Below are positions 17,363 through 26,448 of a stretch of 64,000 nt of DNA, in pieces. The notes beneath the pieces were generated by a model. It was not told the DNA's origin. It saw only the letters and a list, made by a program, of their open reading frames with translations, and did not search any database. The stretch is from assembly GCF_041080655.1 (NCBI RefSeq), contig NZ_CP163525.1, positions 9,548,001-9,612,000 of the forward strand. Direction: 5' to 3'. The stretch's first letter is position 1; every line of letters starts with the position of its first letter. The stretch is from Streptomyces sp. CG4 (GTDB taxonomy: Bacteria > Actinomycetota > Actinomycetes > Streptomycetales > Streptomycetaceae). The position numbers were made by a program, and so were the translations under genes.

Positions 17363-17800
17363 TCACAGCAATCGGTCGACCAGTCCGTCGACGTAGTCCG
17401 GGGTGAGCGGGCCCCTGCCGAGCAAGACGCGGATATACATCGGGGCCAGGATGTGCTCCAGCACGCCGAACGCGTCAGGTGCGTGCTCGCCGCGTTCGCG
17501 GGCGCGATCGAGCATGGACTGCAGTTGCCGGGTGCGTTCGGCGAGGAGGTCGTCACGCGCCTGCAGACCCTGCTGACCCATGCTCGACAGGGCTACGGAC
17601 AGGCGCAGCAACGCCAGGCCGTCGGGTCCGGTGATCTCGCGGGCCACGTTGGCCGCGTACGTGCGCAGGTCTCCGGCCAGGCTCCCGGTGTCGGGCATCG
17701 GCGACTGCGCGTTGAGGCGGGTGAGCGCCACGTCGGTGAGCAGGGTTTCCAGGCTGCCCCACCGGCGGTAGATGCTGCTGTCGGCTACGGCTGATCGAGG
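17363..17800 (-). pseudogene. TetR-family regulator lacking its N-terminal start
   Basis: The frame begins inside the helix-turn-helix (VADSSIYRRWGSLETLLTDV, at about 17800) and runs through a normal TetR C-terminal ligand domain (REITGPDGLALLRLSVAL, LERTRQLQ-like helices, LEHILAPMYIRVLLGRGPL) to a stop at 17363. The first 30 or so residues, with the start codon, are missing. The divergent MFS gene is truncated at the same point, so one deletion probably removed both gene starts together with the shared promoter. Confidence 0.65.
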
Positions 17801-17804
17801 GTGG

Positions 17805-18596
17805 TGCCTGCGGCTGGACGTCGCCGGTGATCCTGGGCAGTTTCACCGCCGCGGTGACCCTTCTCGCCGCCTTCGCCGCCGTCGAAGCGCGTCGTTCCGC
17901 TCTGATGCTGCCGCTGCGGCTGTTCCGGCAGCGGCTGTTCACCGTGTCCAACACCGCCATGGTCGTGGTGGGGTTCGCGCTCATGGGTTCGTCGTTCTTC
18001 TTCTCCCAGTTCTTCGTGTACGTCCAGGGCAGCTCGATCCTGCGCGCCGGCCTGCAGACCTTGCTGGCGTCCCTCGCCATGGTGATCGTCAGCCCGTACG
18101 CGAGCCGGCTCGCCGCCCGGCACGGCTTCCGAATCGTGGTTACGACCGGCCTGGCCCTGGCCGGCCTGGGACTGCTGGCGCTCGGCACGGTGCACGCCGA
18201 CACCGGCTACGCGAACGTGTGGTGGGGGCTGGGAGTCGTCGGCATCGGCTTCGCCCTGACCATGTCCCCACTGACGGGAGTCGCCATCCAAGCAGTCAGC
18301 CCGCAGGAAGGCGGCCTCGCATCAGGCATCAGCAGCACCACGCGGCAGATCGGCGCGGTGCTCGGCGTGGCATTCTCGGAGCCATCGTCCGCACCCGGCA
18401 ATCCGGCGGCGCCTCCTTCGAGACCGGCCTCAACAGCGCCTTCCTCGCTGCCGGCACCGTCACTTTGGCCACCGCCGTATTCACCGGCCTGTGGCCGGCG
18501 AGGTCCAAGCACGCGGAAGGCCCCGCGGCGCCGCAACGTTCCACCGATCCAGGTGCGGTCACCAGCTCGAACGAGGCATCCGCGAACAGCCGTTGA
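17805..18596 (+). pseudogene. MFS drug-efflux transporter, 5'-truncated and frameshifted
   Basis: Hydrophobic segments typical of the C-terminal half of DHA2-type (14-TM) exporters follow each other: ILGSFTAAVTLLAAFAAVEA, MLPLRLFRQRLFTVSN, AMVVVGFALMGSSFFFSQFF, GLALAGLGLLALGTV, then GGLASGISSTTRQIGAVLGV. Near 18375 the frame shifts to GAIVRTRQSGG and SAFLAAGTVTLATAVFTGLW before a stop. The N-terminal half is missing. It was probably regulated by the adjacent broken TetR gene. Confidence 0.7.
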
Positions 18597-18604
18597 CGGC
18601 GACA

Positions 18605-18840
18605 CCGACCTTGGCCGGGAGACATCCCGCCGGAGGCCGTCGTGACCCTGTGGCAACGGCGCCGTCGACCGCGATAACGCCTCGCCCGAAACCGAAGTGG
18701 AGGACGTCATCGACATCCTCTTCATCCTCTTCGGGCCACTCATCTTTCGCAGGCTCACCGGCCACCACGACCTCACGAACGAGCACGCCGAGAAGCTCGC
18801 GCGCACTGCACTCGACGGGCTTATGCGCTCCACCGTCTGA
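18605..18840 (+). pseudogene. TetR-family C-terminal fragment
   Basis: EVEDVIDILFILFGPLIFRR, LTGHHDLTNEH and ARTALDGLMRSTV match the last helices of a TetR ligand-binding domain. A frame change near 18660 separates it from IPPEAVVTLWQR. There is no DNA-binding part. It directly precedes the SDR pseudogene, which it may once have regulated. Confidence 0.5.
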
Positions 18841-18866
18841 CACTTCCGATTTCAACGGAGAGACAC

Positions 18867-19714
18867 ATGTCCCGCACGTTTCTCATCACCGGCGTGAGCA
18901 GCGGCCTCGGCCGTGCCTTCGCCACCGCCACCCTCGATGCCGGCCATACCGTCATCGGCACCGTTCGGAACCCGGACCAGATCGCCGCCTTCGAGTAGTT
19001 CGCTCCGGGCCGCGCTCAGGCCCGCGTGCTGGACGTCACCGACACCGGTGCCATCGCGCCGACCGTCGCAGCGGTCGAGGGTGAGGTGAGCCCCATCGAC
19101 GTACTGGTCAACAACGCTGGGTACGGTGTCGAGGGCACCTTCGAGGAAACCCCGCCCGACACCTTCCGCCACCAGTTCGACGTCAACGTCTTCGGCGTCA
19201 TCGCGGTCACCCAAGCCGTTCTGACCCGCATGCGCGAGCGCCGTGCCGGGCACATCCTGTTCGTGGCCTCGATGGGCGGTCTGCGCGCGTTCCCCGGCCT
19301 GGCCGCCTATCACGGCTCCAAGTTCGCCGTCGAGGGCATTGGGGTCACGCTCGCCTCAGAGGTCGCACCCTTCGGCATTCACGTCACGGCGATCGGACCG
19401 GCTCCTTCCGCACCGACTGGGCCGGCCGCTCCATGCACCGCGTAGAAAGCACCATCGCCGACTACGACCCGATCTTCGCCCCGATCCGCGAACGCCGCCT
19501 CGACATGAGCGGTCAGCAGCTCGGCGATCTCGCTCAAGCCGGCCGCGCCCTGCTCGCCATCGTGGAGGCCGAGAAGCCGCCGACCCACCTCATCCTCGGC
19601 AGCGACGCCCTCCGCCTCGTCGCCGACGCCCGCTCCGCCTTCGATGCGGAGACAGCCGACTGGTACGAGCTGTCGAAGTCCACCGACTACCCCGACGGGG
19701 AACAGATCGCGTGA
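18867..19714 (+). pseudogene. Short-chain dehydrogenase/reductase with a stop codon and a frameshift
   Basis: The product starts MSRTFLITGVSSGLGRAF (TGxxxGxG cofactor loop), then hits an in-frame TAG at 18996-18998 (codon 44). After it the frame continues with VLVNNAGYGVEGTFEE, the catalytic Ser region ILFVASMGGL and YHGSK (YxxxK). Near 19405 one base is lost, so SFRTDWAGRSMHRVES and the rest are in another frame to a stop at 19714. All SDR elements are present, so decay looks recent, unless the TAG is a sequencing error. Confidence 0.8.
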
Positions 19715-19821
19715 GAGCCGCTGGGCGACTCTGACGCGTAAATATCTGCTGGTAGAGGAAGTTCCGGGCAAGACTGTTGGCCCGGTCGGGACCATGCCCG
19801 CCGGGCTTCGTCCGACCCCGT

Positions 19822-20050
19822 TCATTCGGAAACGGCCTCCATCGGGTCGAGGGTGACGCGGAAGCCGAGTTCGTTGAACCGGGAGACGGCTCGGCGTGCG
19901 GCCCGTTCGGGATCCCGCTGGGGGAAGTAGTCGCCGCCCAGGTCGTGGTAGGGCAGGTCGTTGCTGGGCATGTCCAGATCGTGGTGATGATCGAGTGCTC
20001 GACGGCGACCAGTGCCTTGATCGGGCCCCGGCGGGAGGTCAACCGTTTCT
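19822..20050 (-). pseudogene. IS110-family transposase C-terminal fragment
   Basis: The minus strand reads GPIKALVAVEHSIITTIW and, after a shift, HDLGGDYFPQRDPERAARRA and FNELGFRVTLDPMEA with a stop at 19822. This matches the C-terminal end of IS110/IS116-type transposases (GHSILV-x-Y-x-LL, DLGADYF, RLxALGxxVTL). The catalytic core is missing. Confidence 0.6.
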
Positions 20051-20183
20051 AGCGAGCCTGCAGGAAGCTGCCCCTTGGCGCGCGCCGCCCCGAACAGCGC
20101 CCCCTTCGAGAAGGACAGTGCAGGAGCGAAGGTCTCACGTGCGTGAGGCCGATTCCGGGAGCCCGAACAAAAACCCCTTGCCT

Positions 20184-20207
20184 AATGGTCAAGAAGTGTT
20201 GACCATT
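20184..20207. promoter_or_regulatory. Perfect palindromic operator of the ArsR-type regulator
   Basis: AATGGTCAA (20184-20192) and TTGACCATT (20199-20207) are exact complements with a 6-base spacer, 7 bases before the regulator ATG. TTGACC can also serve as a -35-like element. The position indicates autorepression that also controls the overlapping exporter gene. Confidence 0.75.
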
Positions 20208-20213
20208 GGGGGT

Positions 20214-20753
20214 ATGCCTACCGATGATCTTCCAGAGACGTTCCACGTCACCACTGACGAGCAGCTACGCGCCGTTTCCAATCTCACGCGTCACCGGATC
20301 ATGGCCGTGCTCCGCTTCGAGCCCGCGACGATTACGCAGATCGCCGAGCGGGTGGGCCTTGCGAAGGGGAGTTCCAGCTATCACGTACGGCTGCTCGAAC
20401 GGGCCGGCCTGGTGAAGGTGGTCCGAACGCGGAAGGTCCGGGGCGTCACCGAGCGGTACTACGCAATGGCCGCCCGGGCGATCGTGCTGCCGGAGCCGGG
20501 CGAGGGAAGCCCTGATGTGCTGATGCGGCATGCGGTGGCGGACCTGGAGGCAGCGCCGGTGGAGGGCGAGCGGCATGTGCGGATGGCGCATCTGCGGCTC
20601 ACCGAGGAGCAGTTCGCGGAGCTGGGGGAGCGGCTGCAGGCACTGGCGGACGAGTACCGGGAGCTGTCCGATCCGTCACTGCCGGACGCGTCACTCGTCT
20701 TCGCACTGTTCCACCCGGCATGGCGCGAGCAGGCCGAAGGGGACGCCAAGTGA
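20214..20753 (+). CDS. ArsR-type winged-helix transcriptional regulator
   Basis: A 179-residue protein. Residues about 17-95 form a winged helix (LTRHRIMAVLRFEPATITQI, RVGLAKGSSSYHVRLLERAG, VRTRKVRGVTERYYA). The C-terminal helical part may mediate dimerisation or ligand binding. There is no cysteine pair like that of metal-sensing ArsR proteins, so a drug or metabolite ligand is more likely than a metal. GGGGGT precedes the ATG at 20214. The stop overlaps the GTG start of the exporter, so the two are translationally coupled and probably form a regulator-efflux operon controlled from the palindrome upstream. Confidence 0.85.
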   Translation: MPTDDLPETFHVTTDEQLRAVSNLTRHRIMAVLRFEPATITQIAERVGLAKGSSSYHVRLLERAGLVKVVRTRKVRGVTERYYAMAARAIVLPEPGEGSPDVLMRHAVADLEAAPVEGERHVRMAHLRLTEEQFAELGERLQALADEYRELSDPSLPDASLVFALFHPAWREQAEGDAK

Positions 20754-22036
20754 CCTCAGACGTCCGGAAGTTGCCGACCGGCTTCGGGCGGCTGTGGACT
20801 GCGCAGACGGTGTCCTCGCTCGGTGACGGGGTAACGCATGCCGCGCTGCCGCTGCTCGCGTTGACGTTGACGCGGGATCCGATGGCGCTCGCCGTCGTCA
20901 CGGCCACAGGGACGCTGCCGTGGCTGCTCTTCGGGGTGCTCGGCGGCGCGCTGGTGGACCGCTGGGACCGTCGGCGCACGATGTGGGTCACGGACGCGGC
21001 GCGTGCGGTGCTGCTCGTGATACCGGCGGCAGCGGCCGCGCTCGACGTGCTGAGCATTCCACTGCTCGCGGCCGTCGCCTTCCTCCTCGGCCTCGGCGGA
21101 CTCTTCTTTGACACGGCCGCCACGGCCTATCTACCGGATCTGCTCGGCCGCGACGCCGCGCTCCTGGAGCGCGCCAACTCCCGCCTGCGCGGCACCCAGA
21201 CCGCCGCGTCCGGCTTCGCCGGGCCGCCTGCGGGCAGTGCCCTGCTCGCGCTCGGTCGGGCGGCTCCGCTGCTCGCCGACGCGGTGTCGTTCGCGCTCTC
21301 CGCACTGCTCGTACGGTCGCTGCCTGCCGCACCCCGGCCCGTACCGCAGGCTCGCGAGTCGCTGCTGCGGCAGGCACGAGCCGGCGCCTCGTACGTATTC
21401 CGGGATCAGTTGCTGCTCGGACTCGCGCTGCGTCCGGCGGTCGGGAACATCGCCTTCCTCGCCGTGGAGACCGTACTCGCCCTCTTCGCGCACGACCGTC
21501 TCGGCATCGACACCTTCGGCTTCGGCCTACTCCTCACGGCGGAGGCCACCGGCGGTCTGCTCGGCGCGGGCATCGCCTCCTTCCTCGGTCGACGACTCGG
21601 CACCGGCGCCGCGCTGACCTGCACGGCCGCAGTCGAGGGACTCGCCATCCTGGGCCTTGCCGCCGCCCCGAACCCGTACGTCGCCGGCCTGGCGCTCGCC
21701 GTCTGCGGAGCGGGCATGGGCGCCACGATGGTGCTCGGCCCCTCCCTCCGACAGACGATCGTCCCCGCCCACCTGATGGGCCGGGTCGCCTCCACCTCCC
21801 GCATGCTCGCCATGTGCGCCGCCCCGTTCGGCGCCTTCCTCGGCGGCTGGCTGGCCACCACCTACGACGTACGCACCCCGCTGTACACCGCAGCCGGCCT
21901 CCTCCTGGCCATGACCACCGTCACCGCGACCATGACCAGCAACCGCCGGGTTGAGGCGGCGCTGCATGCCGCCACCTCGGCCGGTGATCCAGATCACCCG
22001 GAATCCGGGGATCCCGTTCAGGAGCGTGCCATTTAG
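20750..22036 (+). CDS. MFS exporter (EntS/macrolide-efflux-like)
   Basis: A 428-residue membrane protein with about 12 hydrophobic segments, normal for MFS. Features include GFGRLWTAQTVSSLGDGV at the N-terminus, the cytoplasmic loop GALVDRWDRRRTMWVTDAAR after TM2 and PDLLGRDAALLERANSRLRG between TM4 and TM5, which are typical of the enterobactin-exporter/macrolide-efflux branch. GTG 20750 is chosen because its four-base overlap with the regulator stop is the usual coupling. It probably exports a hydrophobic antibiotic-like compound; whether the PKS product is the substrate is unknown, as the cluster starts 9 kb away. Confidence 0.85.
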   Translation: MTSDVRKLPTGFGRLWTAQTVSSLGDGVTHAALPLLALTLTRDPMALAVVTATGTLPWLLFGVLGGALVDRWDRRRTMWVTDAARAVLLVIPAAAAALDVLSIPLLAAVAFLLGLGGLFFDTAATAYLPDLLGRDAALLERANSRLRGTQTAASGFAGPPAGSALLALGRAAPLLADAVSFALSALLVRSLPAAPRPVPQARESLLRQARAGASYVFRDQLLLGLALRPAVGNIAFLAVETVLALFAHDRLGIDTFGFGLLLTAEATGGLLGAGIASFLGRRLGTGAALTCTAAVEGLAILGLAAAPNPYVAGLALAVCGAGMGATMVLGPSLRQTIVPAHLMGRVASTSRMLAMCAAPFGAFLGGWLATTYDVRTPLYTAAGLLLAMTTVTATMTSNRRVEAALHAATSAGDPDHPESGDPVQERAI

Positions 22037-22342
22037 GGCTCCGCGAGGTCGTTGAGCCAGCGCACGGCAGGCCCAGCTGGGCGTTCCCCGCCTTGGCCCA
22101 GGAGCGCCGGGCGCCTGGCTTCCACGGGAGGCAACGAGTGGCCCAGCGGGCCGGGGTGCGCCGCCGTCAATCCTCGTCGTCCTCGACAGCCCCCGGGTCC
22201 AGGAAGGGGCGCAGGCCCTGACCTGGTAGAAGACTTGCGGTCGCGTCCGTGAGAGATCGGTGTCGGGGGCGCATCATCGTCTGAGGCGGCGTCCGGGGGC
22301 CGGCGTTCCGGGCGACTTCGCGTACCTGCTCCTTCGGGAGGC

Positions 22343-23491
22343 GTGGCGGATAGGCTCGACAACGTGCGCGAGATCAACGAAGCCCTGGTTCCGGGCACCG
22401 AGGAGCCGTCTATGCACCACCCGGAACCCCGGTATGCCGTGCGGCTCGCCACGTATGGGACCGTGGCCACGCGCCTGTCCCTGCTGAGTGACCGTCGGCT
22501 CGGCGAGGTCGTGGCCGCCGCCGACCCGCTCGGGTCAGGCATCGGCGGCAGGTCGGCGGAGCTGGACATCGACGGCACGCGGGTGTTCGTCAAGCGGGTT
22601 CCGCTGACGGACACCGAGTTGCGGCCGGAGAACGCGCGGTCGACGGCGAACCTCTTCGGACTGCCGATGTGCTACCAGTATGGAGTGGGCTCGGCCGGGT
22701 TCGGGGCCTGGCGAGAGCTGGCCGTGCATGTCATGACCACCAACTGGGTCCTCGGGAACGAGTACGGGGGCTTTCCGCTGATGTACCACTGGCGCATCCT
22801 GCCTGACTCCCCTCCCGAGGGTTTCACCGACGCGTTCGGGGGCATCGACGGGGCGGTCGAGCATTGGGAGGGATCCTCGGCCGTGCGTGAGCGGCTGGAG
22901 GCCATCGGCCGTTCCTCGTTCAGCCTGGTGCTCTTCTTGGAACACGTCCCGCAGACACTCGCCGACTGGCTGCACGACCACCGGACCGCCGCGCCGGAGG
23001 GCGGGGCGGGCTCGCCGTACCTGTGGGTGGAGGAGGCACTGGCGCGCGGCACTGCCTTCATGAGCTCGCGCGGACTCGTCCACTTCGACGCCCACTTCGC
23101 CAATGTCCTGACCGACGGCCAGCTGCTCTACTTCGCGGACTTCGGACTTGCCCTGAGCTCCGGCTTCGAACTGTCGGCGGCCGAGGCGGAGTTCCTCTCC
23201 GACCACCTCATGTATGACCGCTCCCACACCGTGAGCCATCTGCTCCGCCACCACCTGCCCGATGGCCTGCGCGGCGGCAAGGAACACGAGGCGTTCCTGC
23301 GCGAGTGGATCGCCGGCCACCAGCCCGATGACGTCCCGCGCGAGATCGCCGCGATCATCGACCGGCATTCCCGAGCTGCCGTGGTCTTGGGTGAATTCCA
23401 CCGCCGCTTTCTCACCGAGAGCAAGCGGACGCCATTTCCGGCCGCCGAGATCGAGCGGGCCTGGCGCACTGCGGTCGCGGCGCCCCAGTGA
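22343..23491 (+). CDS. Protein-kinase-like phosphotransferase
   Basis: A 382-residue soluble protein with kinase-fold motifs: FVKRV with Lys84, the catalytic loop HFDAHFANVL (Asp249, Asn254) and the metal-binding ADFGLAL (Asp266). The loop has the HxDxxxxN form shared by eukaryote-like kinases and aminoglycoside phosphotransferases. There is no glycine-rich GxGxxG loop of the standard kind and no transmembrane or sensor domain. Start: GTG 22343 has GGGAG just upstream; an ATG at 22412 is a possible alternative. No neighbour suggests a substrate. Confidence 0.65.
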   Translation: MADRLDNVREINEALVPGTEEPSMHHPEPRYAVRLATYGTVATRLSLLSDRRLGEVVAAADPLGSGIGGRSAELDIDGTRVFVKRVPLTDTELRPENARSTANLFGLPMCYQYGVGSAGFGAWRELAVHVMTTNWVLGNEYGGFPLMYHWRILPDSPPEGFTDAFGGIDGAVEHWEGSSAVRERLEAIGRSSFSLVLFLEHVPQTLADWLHDHRTAAPEGGAGSPYLWVEEALARGTAFMSSRGLVHFDAHFANVLTDGQLLYFADFGLALSSGFELSAAEAEFLSDHLMYDRSHTVSHLLRHHLPDGLRGGKEHEAFLREWIAGHQPDDVPREIAAIIDRHSRAAVVLGEFHRRFLTESKRTPFPAAEIERAWRTAVAAPQ

Positions 23492-23532
23492 GACCGGCCT
23501 TCGGCAGAAGATCGCCTGTGGGCCAGGAAGAG

Positions 23533-23800
23533 CTACTTGGGGCTCGGGCCCGCCGCCCAGCGAGGCTTGAGATGGGTGTCGGTCCACTGCTGCTGGGCGT
23601 GGATGATGGCGACGACCTCGGCGTCGACGAGGATGGTGTCCGGCGCCTGATCGATCTTCGTCTGCTGGTAGCGCAGTTTGGCGACGAAGGCGCTGTCGGC
23701 GGCCTCCTGCTCGTCGGGCCGGGTGAGCTGGTTCAGCGCGGAGAGCGGGTCGCGGTCGAGCATCCGGATCTCGCTGCGGAGAACGAGGCAGACGTCCGCG
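23533..23800 (-). pseudogene. C-terminal fragment of an unrecognised protein
   Basis: The minus strand encodes IADVCLVLRSEIRMLDRDPL, SALNQLTRPDEQEAADSAFV and AKLRYQQTKIDQAPDTI, a charged helical protein ending WAAGPSPK. It joins abruptly at about 23800 to sequence that codes on the other strand, so its N-terminus is missing. Family unknown. Confidence 0.4.
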
Positions 23801-24048
23801 ATCTTTTCGACCTCATCGTGTGCCTGGTGATGGACGAGGACACCCTCCGCCACCGGCTCGCGACCCGCACTACGAACGCATTCGGTCACCATCCCGAAGA
23901 GCTCGCAGCGGCCCTGAAGTGGAATCCTCGGATGCGAGCGATCTACCAAGGCCGTGGGGCGACGAACATCGATGCATCCAAGCCGGTGACCGAGGTGGTG
24001 GACAGCGTGATCGACGCAGTTCAGGGGCTGACAGGGTCCACCCGATAA
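23797..24048 (+). pseudogene. C-terminal fragment of a P-loop kinase-like protein
   Basis: LFDLIVCLVMDEDTLRHRLA, TRTTNAFGHHPEELAAALKW and GRGATNIDASKPVTEVVDSV resemble the lid and C-terminal part of small nucleoside/shikimate-kinase-like ATPases. The P-loop half is missing, replaced by unrelated minus-strand sequence at a junction near 23800. Confidence 0.5.
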
Positions 24049-24179
24049 CTCGGATCACGTCTGCGCGCCGCGTGGTCGCTCAGCGGCAGTTACAGAGGTC
24101 GCGGCTACGCGCCCCGAGCGAATGTGGCTACCGCTCCGTGTTATCCGCTTGGAATCTGACATTGGTTGGGCCAGGCAAG

Positions 24180-24405
24180 TCACCGTAGTCATGCCAGCCG
24201 CAGCCAGTTCGTCTCGTCCCGTCGTTCCGGCGGCCGCGTTCAAGCTCTCGGCGTCGAGCATCACCATGCCGGGGTCGGCTGATCGGCCCTTCTTGTCACG
24301 GATCTGCCAGCGCAGCAGGTCGTGGATGACCTGGCCGGTTGCACCGTCGCGCCACCAGGAGAAGTAGTGCTTCACCGTACCGCTTGACGGCAGTCCAACC
24401 GCCAC
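24180..24405 (-). pseudogene. IS5-family transposase fragment
   Basis: SSGTVKHYFSWWRDGATGQV, IHDLLRWQIRDKKGRSADPG and MVMLDAESLNAAAGTTGRDE match the segment of IS5/IS427-type transposases that contains the first catalytic aspartate (LDAES, usually LDTQS). Both flanks are lost. Confidence 0.65.
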
Positions 24406-24441
24406 GCCCCCCGACCCGGCGGAACCTATGTGGCCAGAGCG

Positions 24442-24969
24442 CTAGCCGCCGAGGAGTCGCTCCCACAGCAGCCCGTCCCGCCAGCGCCCGTCGAGAAGGA
24501 TCGAGGAGTGCGCGACGCCGTACGGACTGAACCCGTTGCGGCGCAGCACCCGCTGCGACGGCAGATTCTCCAGATTGGTGGACGCCTCGGCGCGGTGCAA
24601 TCCGAGTTCGTCCTTCATCACCCGGAGTACGAGCCCGACGGCGTGCCCGGCATGCCCTTGATTCTGGGCGACACTGGCGATCCAGTATCCGACGGAGCCA
24701 CGGCGCAGGTGCGGCTGTGGCAGGATGTCTCCGACGGTGACCTGCCCGATCACCTGGTCGTCGGCAAGCACCACGCCCGGCCAGACCGTGCCGGCCTGGT
24801 ATCCGGCCAGCAGCCTGTCGATCCGTTCCGTCTGGCCCTCCGGGGTGAAGAATTCGGCCGGCTGGGCCGGTTCCCATTGCCGGAATGCCTCGACGTCCCG
24901 CATTCGATGGGCGGCGATCGGGGCGGCGTCGGTGGGCTCGATCAGGCGGATACTGGTGCGGCTGCGCAT
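24442..24969 (-). CDS. GNAT-family N-acetyltransferase (RimJ/RimL-like)
   Basis: A 175-residue protein starting MRSRTSIRLIEPTDAAPIAA. The acetyl-CoA-binding strand-loop region is QVTVGDILPQPHLRRGSVGY and NQGHAGHAVGLVLRVMKDEL, followed by LHRAEASTNLENLPSQRVLR and RNGFSPYG, all typical of the RimJ/RimL branch. The Q/R-x-x-G-x-A pyrophosphate loop appears as QNQGHAGHA. The start at 24969 is supported by GAGGA seven bases upstream; upstream codons in this frame are low complexity. The acceptor could be a protein N-terminus or an amine-bearing small molecule. Confidence 0.75.
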   Translation of the reverse strand: MRSRTSIRLIEPTDAAPIAAHRMRDVEAFRQWEPAQPAEFFTPEGQTERIDRLLAGYQAGTVWPGVVLADDQVIGQVTVGDILPQPHLRRGSVGYWIASVAQNQGHAGHAVGLVLRVMKDELGLHRAEASTNLENLPSQRVLRRNGFSPYGVAHSSILLDGRWRDGLLWERLLGG

Positions 24970-25299
24970 GAGCTGATCCTCGTCGTGGCGGGTCGGATGA
25001 GACGGCAGCCTAGGCGAGGGTGCCCACGCCCCCGTACCCCGTGCCCGCTGGGTCGTCGAGCGGACCTTCGTCTGGCTCCACCAGTTCAAGCGGCTTCTGA
25101 TCGGCTACGAGATATGCGCGCCGACCTCCACCTGGGACTCATCCAACTCGCCTGCTGCATCAGCTGCTTGCGACGACTCCGAACTTCATTCTGAAATGAT
25201 CAGTAAGGAGCAAGCTGAGCCGTGTCGCGTTCGGGTCTGACCCGGCCAGGGCGGCGGAATGCTCGCCGACGGCCTGCTCCTCGTCTGTCTCATCTCACG

Positions 25300-25794
25300 T
25301 CAGGCCCAGGGGTTACAGTTCGGCCCACCTACCCAGGCCCCGTTGCTGGTTCCGTTGGTGTAATTCCACTTGCTGTAGCCCTTGCACTCGTAGCCGTTCC
25401 AGGTGAGAACGAAGTGCGCTTCGAAGTTGCTCTCGTTGGTGCCGGGTGTATCGATGCTCATCATGGGGCTGACCCAGGACACCTTGCCCCCGGGCGTTGT
25501 GTCAGTGACTTCGTTTCTGCCGTTGGATGTCATGTAGATGTCCCAGCCGTCGGCAACCTGCGACACCCACATGTCACTGAAGTCGATCTCGGCGTACGCC
25601 TGGCGGGTGCACTGGTTGTAGCCCTGGTAGAAGACGCCGATGTGGTATCCGGCGTACGTGTCGATGTTGCGAGTGTCGCCGACCGTCCTCAGGCAGCCGT
25701 CGGCTCGCGCTGCAGTCGAGGGCCCCATGACCACAAGTGCAGAGGCAGTCAGAGCTGCGGAGGCGACAGCTCCGATGGCGCGTGAGGTGTTCAT
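25300..25794 (-). CDS. Small secreted protein of unknown function
   Basis: A 164-residue protein with a signal peptide (MNTSRAIGAVASAALTASAL, cleavage likely near AARA-DG at residue 31). The mature part is rich in Tyr, Trp, Asn and Gly and has four cysteines (CLRT, QCTR, ECKG, NCNP), suggesting two disulfides and a beta-rich extracellular domain. The segments YAEIDFSDMWVSQVADGWDI and NFEAHFVLTWNGYECKGYSK are distinctive, but I cannot place them. A second small secreted gene follows on the same strand to the right (26083-26448). Confidence 0.65.
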   Translation of the reverse strand: MNTSRAIGAVASAALTASALVVMGPSTAARADGCLRTVGDTRNIDTYAGYHIGVFYQGYNQCTRQAYAEIDFSDMWVSQVADGWDIYMTSNGRNEVTDTTPGGKVSWVSPMMSIDTPGTNESNFEAHFVLTWNGYECKGYSKWNYTNGTSNGAWVGGPNCNPWA

Positions 25795-26082
25795 CTTGTG
25801 CAGGATCCAATCTCAGGTCTGGAGGGTGCAGTGCTGCACCCTGCGTGAACGTCGGCTTTGCCGCACTGTCGTCGGGTGCGCTGGGCATAGGTTGGAGTCG
25901 ATGCGGCCGATACGCCGTCACCAGCTGCGCGGTAGCGGTGCTCACGAGCCCCGTGAACTCGCGAACCGTCCACTGAGAGCCGAGGGGTGACGTCCCTTCG
26001 ACTGCTCGGCGCGCATGGTTTCGCTCGTGGTGAGGGAGGCATGCGGAGTCTTGCGTCCGCTTCATGCTGTGGAACGGGGAGG

Positions 26083-26448
26083 TCAGTGGTACCAGGCCGT
26101 GTCGTTGCTCTGGCTTCCGTTGGAGATGGCCATGGCGACCGCGTGGACGACGCTGTCGTGATAGAACTGGGCCGTGTCGCCGCTCCCGCCTGGACCGTAG
26201 GAGATGGTCTGGGAGGTCTCCCCTCCTGTTTGGTCGTTCCGGTCGAAGATGGTGAGCCAGCAGGTGTTGGTGTAGGAATCCAGGTGGCCATAGGCCCAGT
26301 TGGGCAAGAGGTTCAAATGGCCGATGCATCCGGGAACCGAAATACTCACCGAGCCGGTCGTTCCAGCGTGCGCACTCCCGGTCACCCCCAGGACCGTGAT
26401 CAGGGCAGCACCCGCCGCCAGGGACGCGCGGCGCAAGATCTTCGACAT
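26083..26448 (-). CDS. Small secreted protein of unknown function
   Basis: A 121-residue protein with a signal peptide (MSKILRRASLAAGAALITVL, probable cleavage after SAHA at residue 28). The mature part contains two cysteines (PGCIGH, TNTCWL), which could pair, and a beta-type pattern (YGHLDSYTNTCWLTIFDRND). GGAGGAA lies about 7 bases before the ATG. About 290 bases separate it from the other secreted gene at 25300-25794, with no obvious shared domain. Function unknown. Confidence 0.65.
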   Translation of the reverse strand: MSKILRRASLAAGAALITVLGVTGSAHAGTTGSVSISVPGCIGHLNLLPNWAYGHLDSYTNTCWLTIFDRNDQTGGETSQTISYGPGGSGDTAQFYHDSVVHAVAMAISNGSQSNDTAWYH

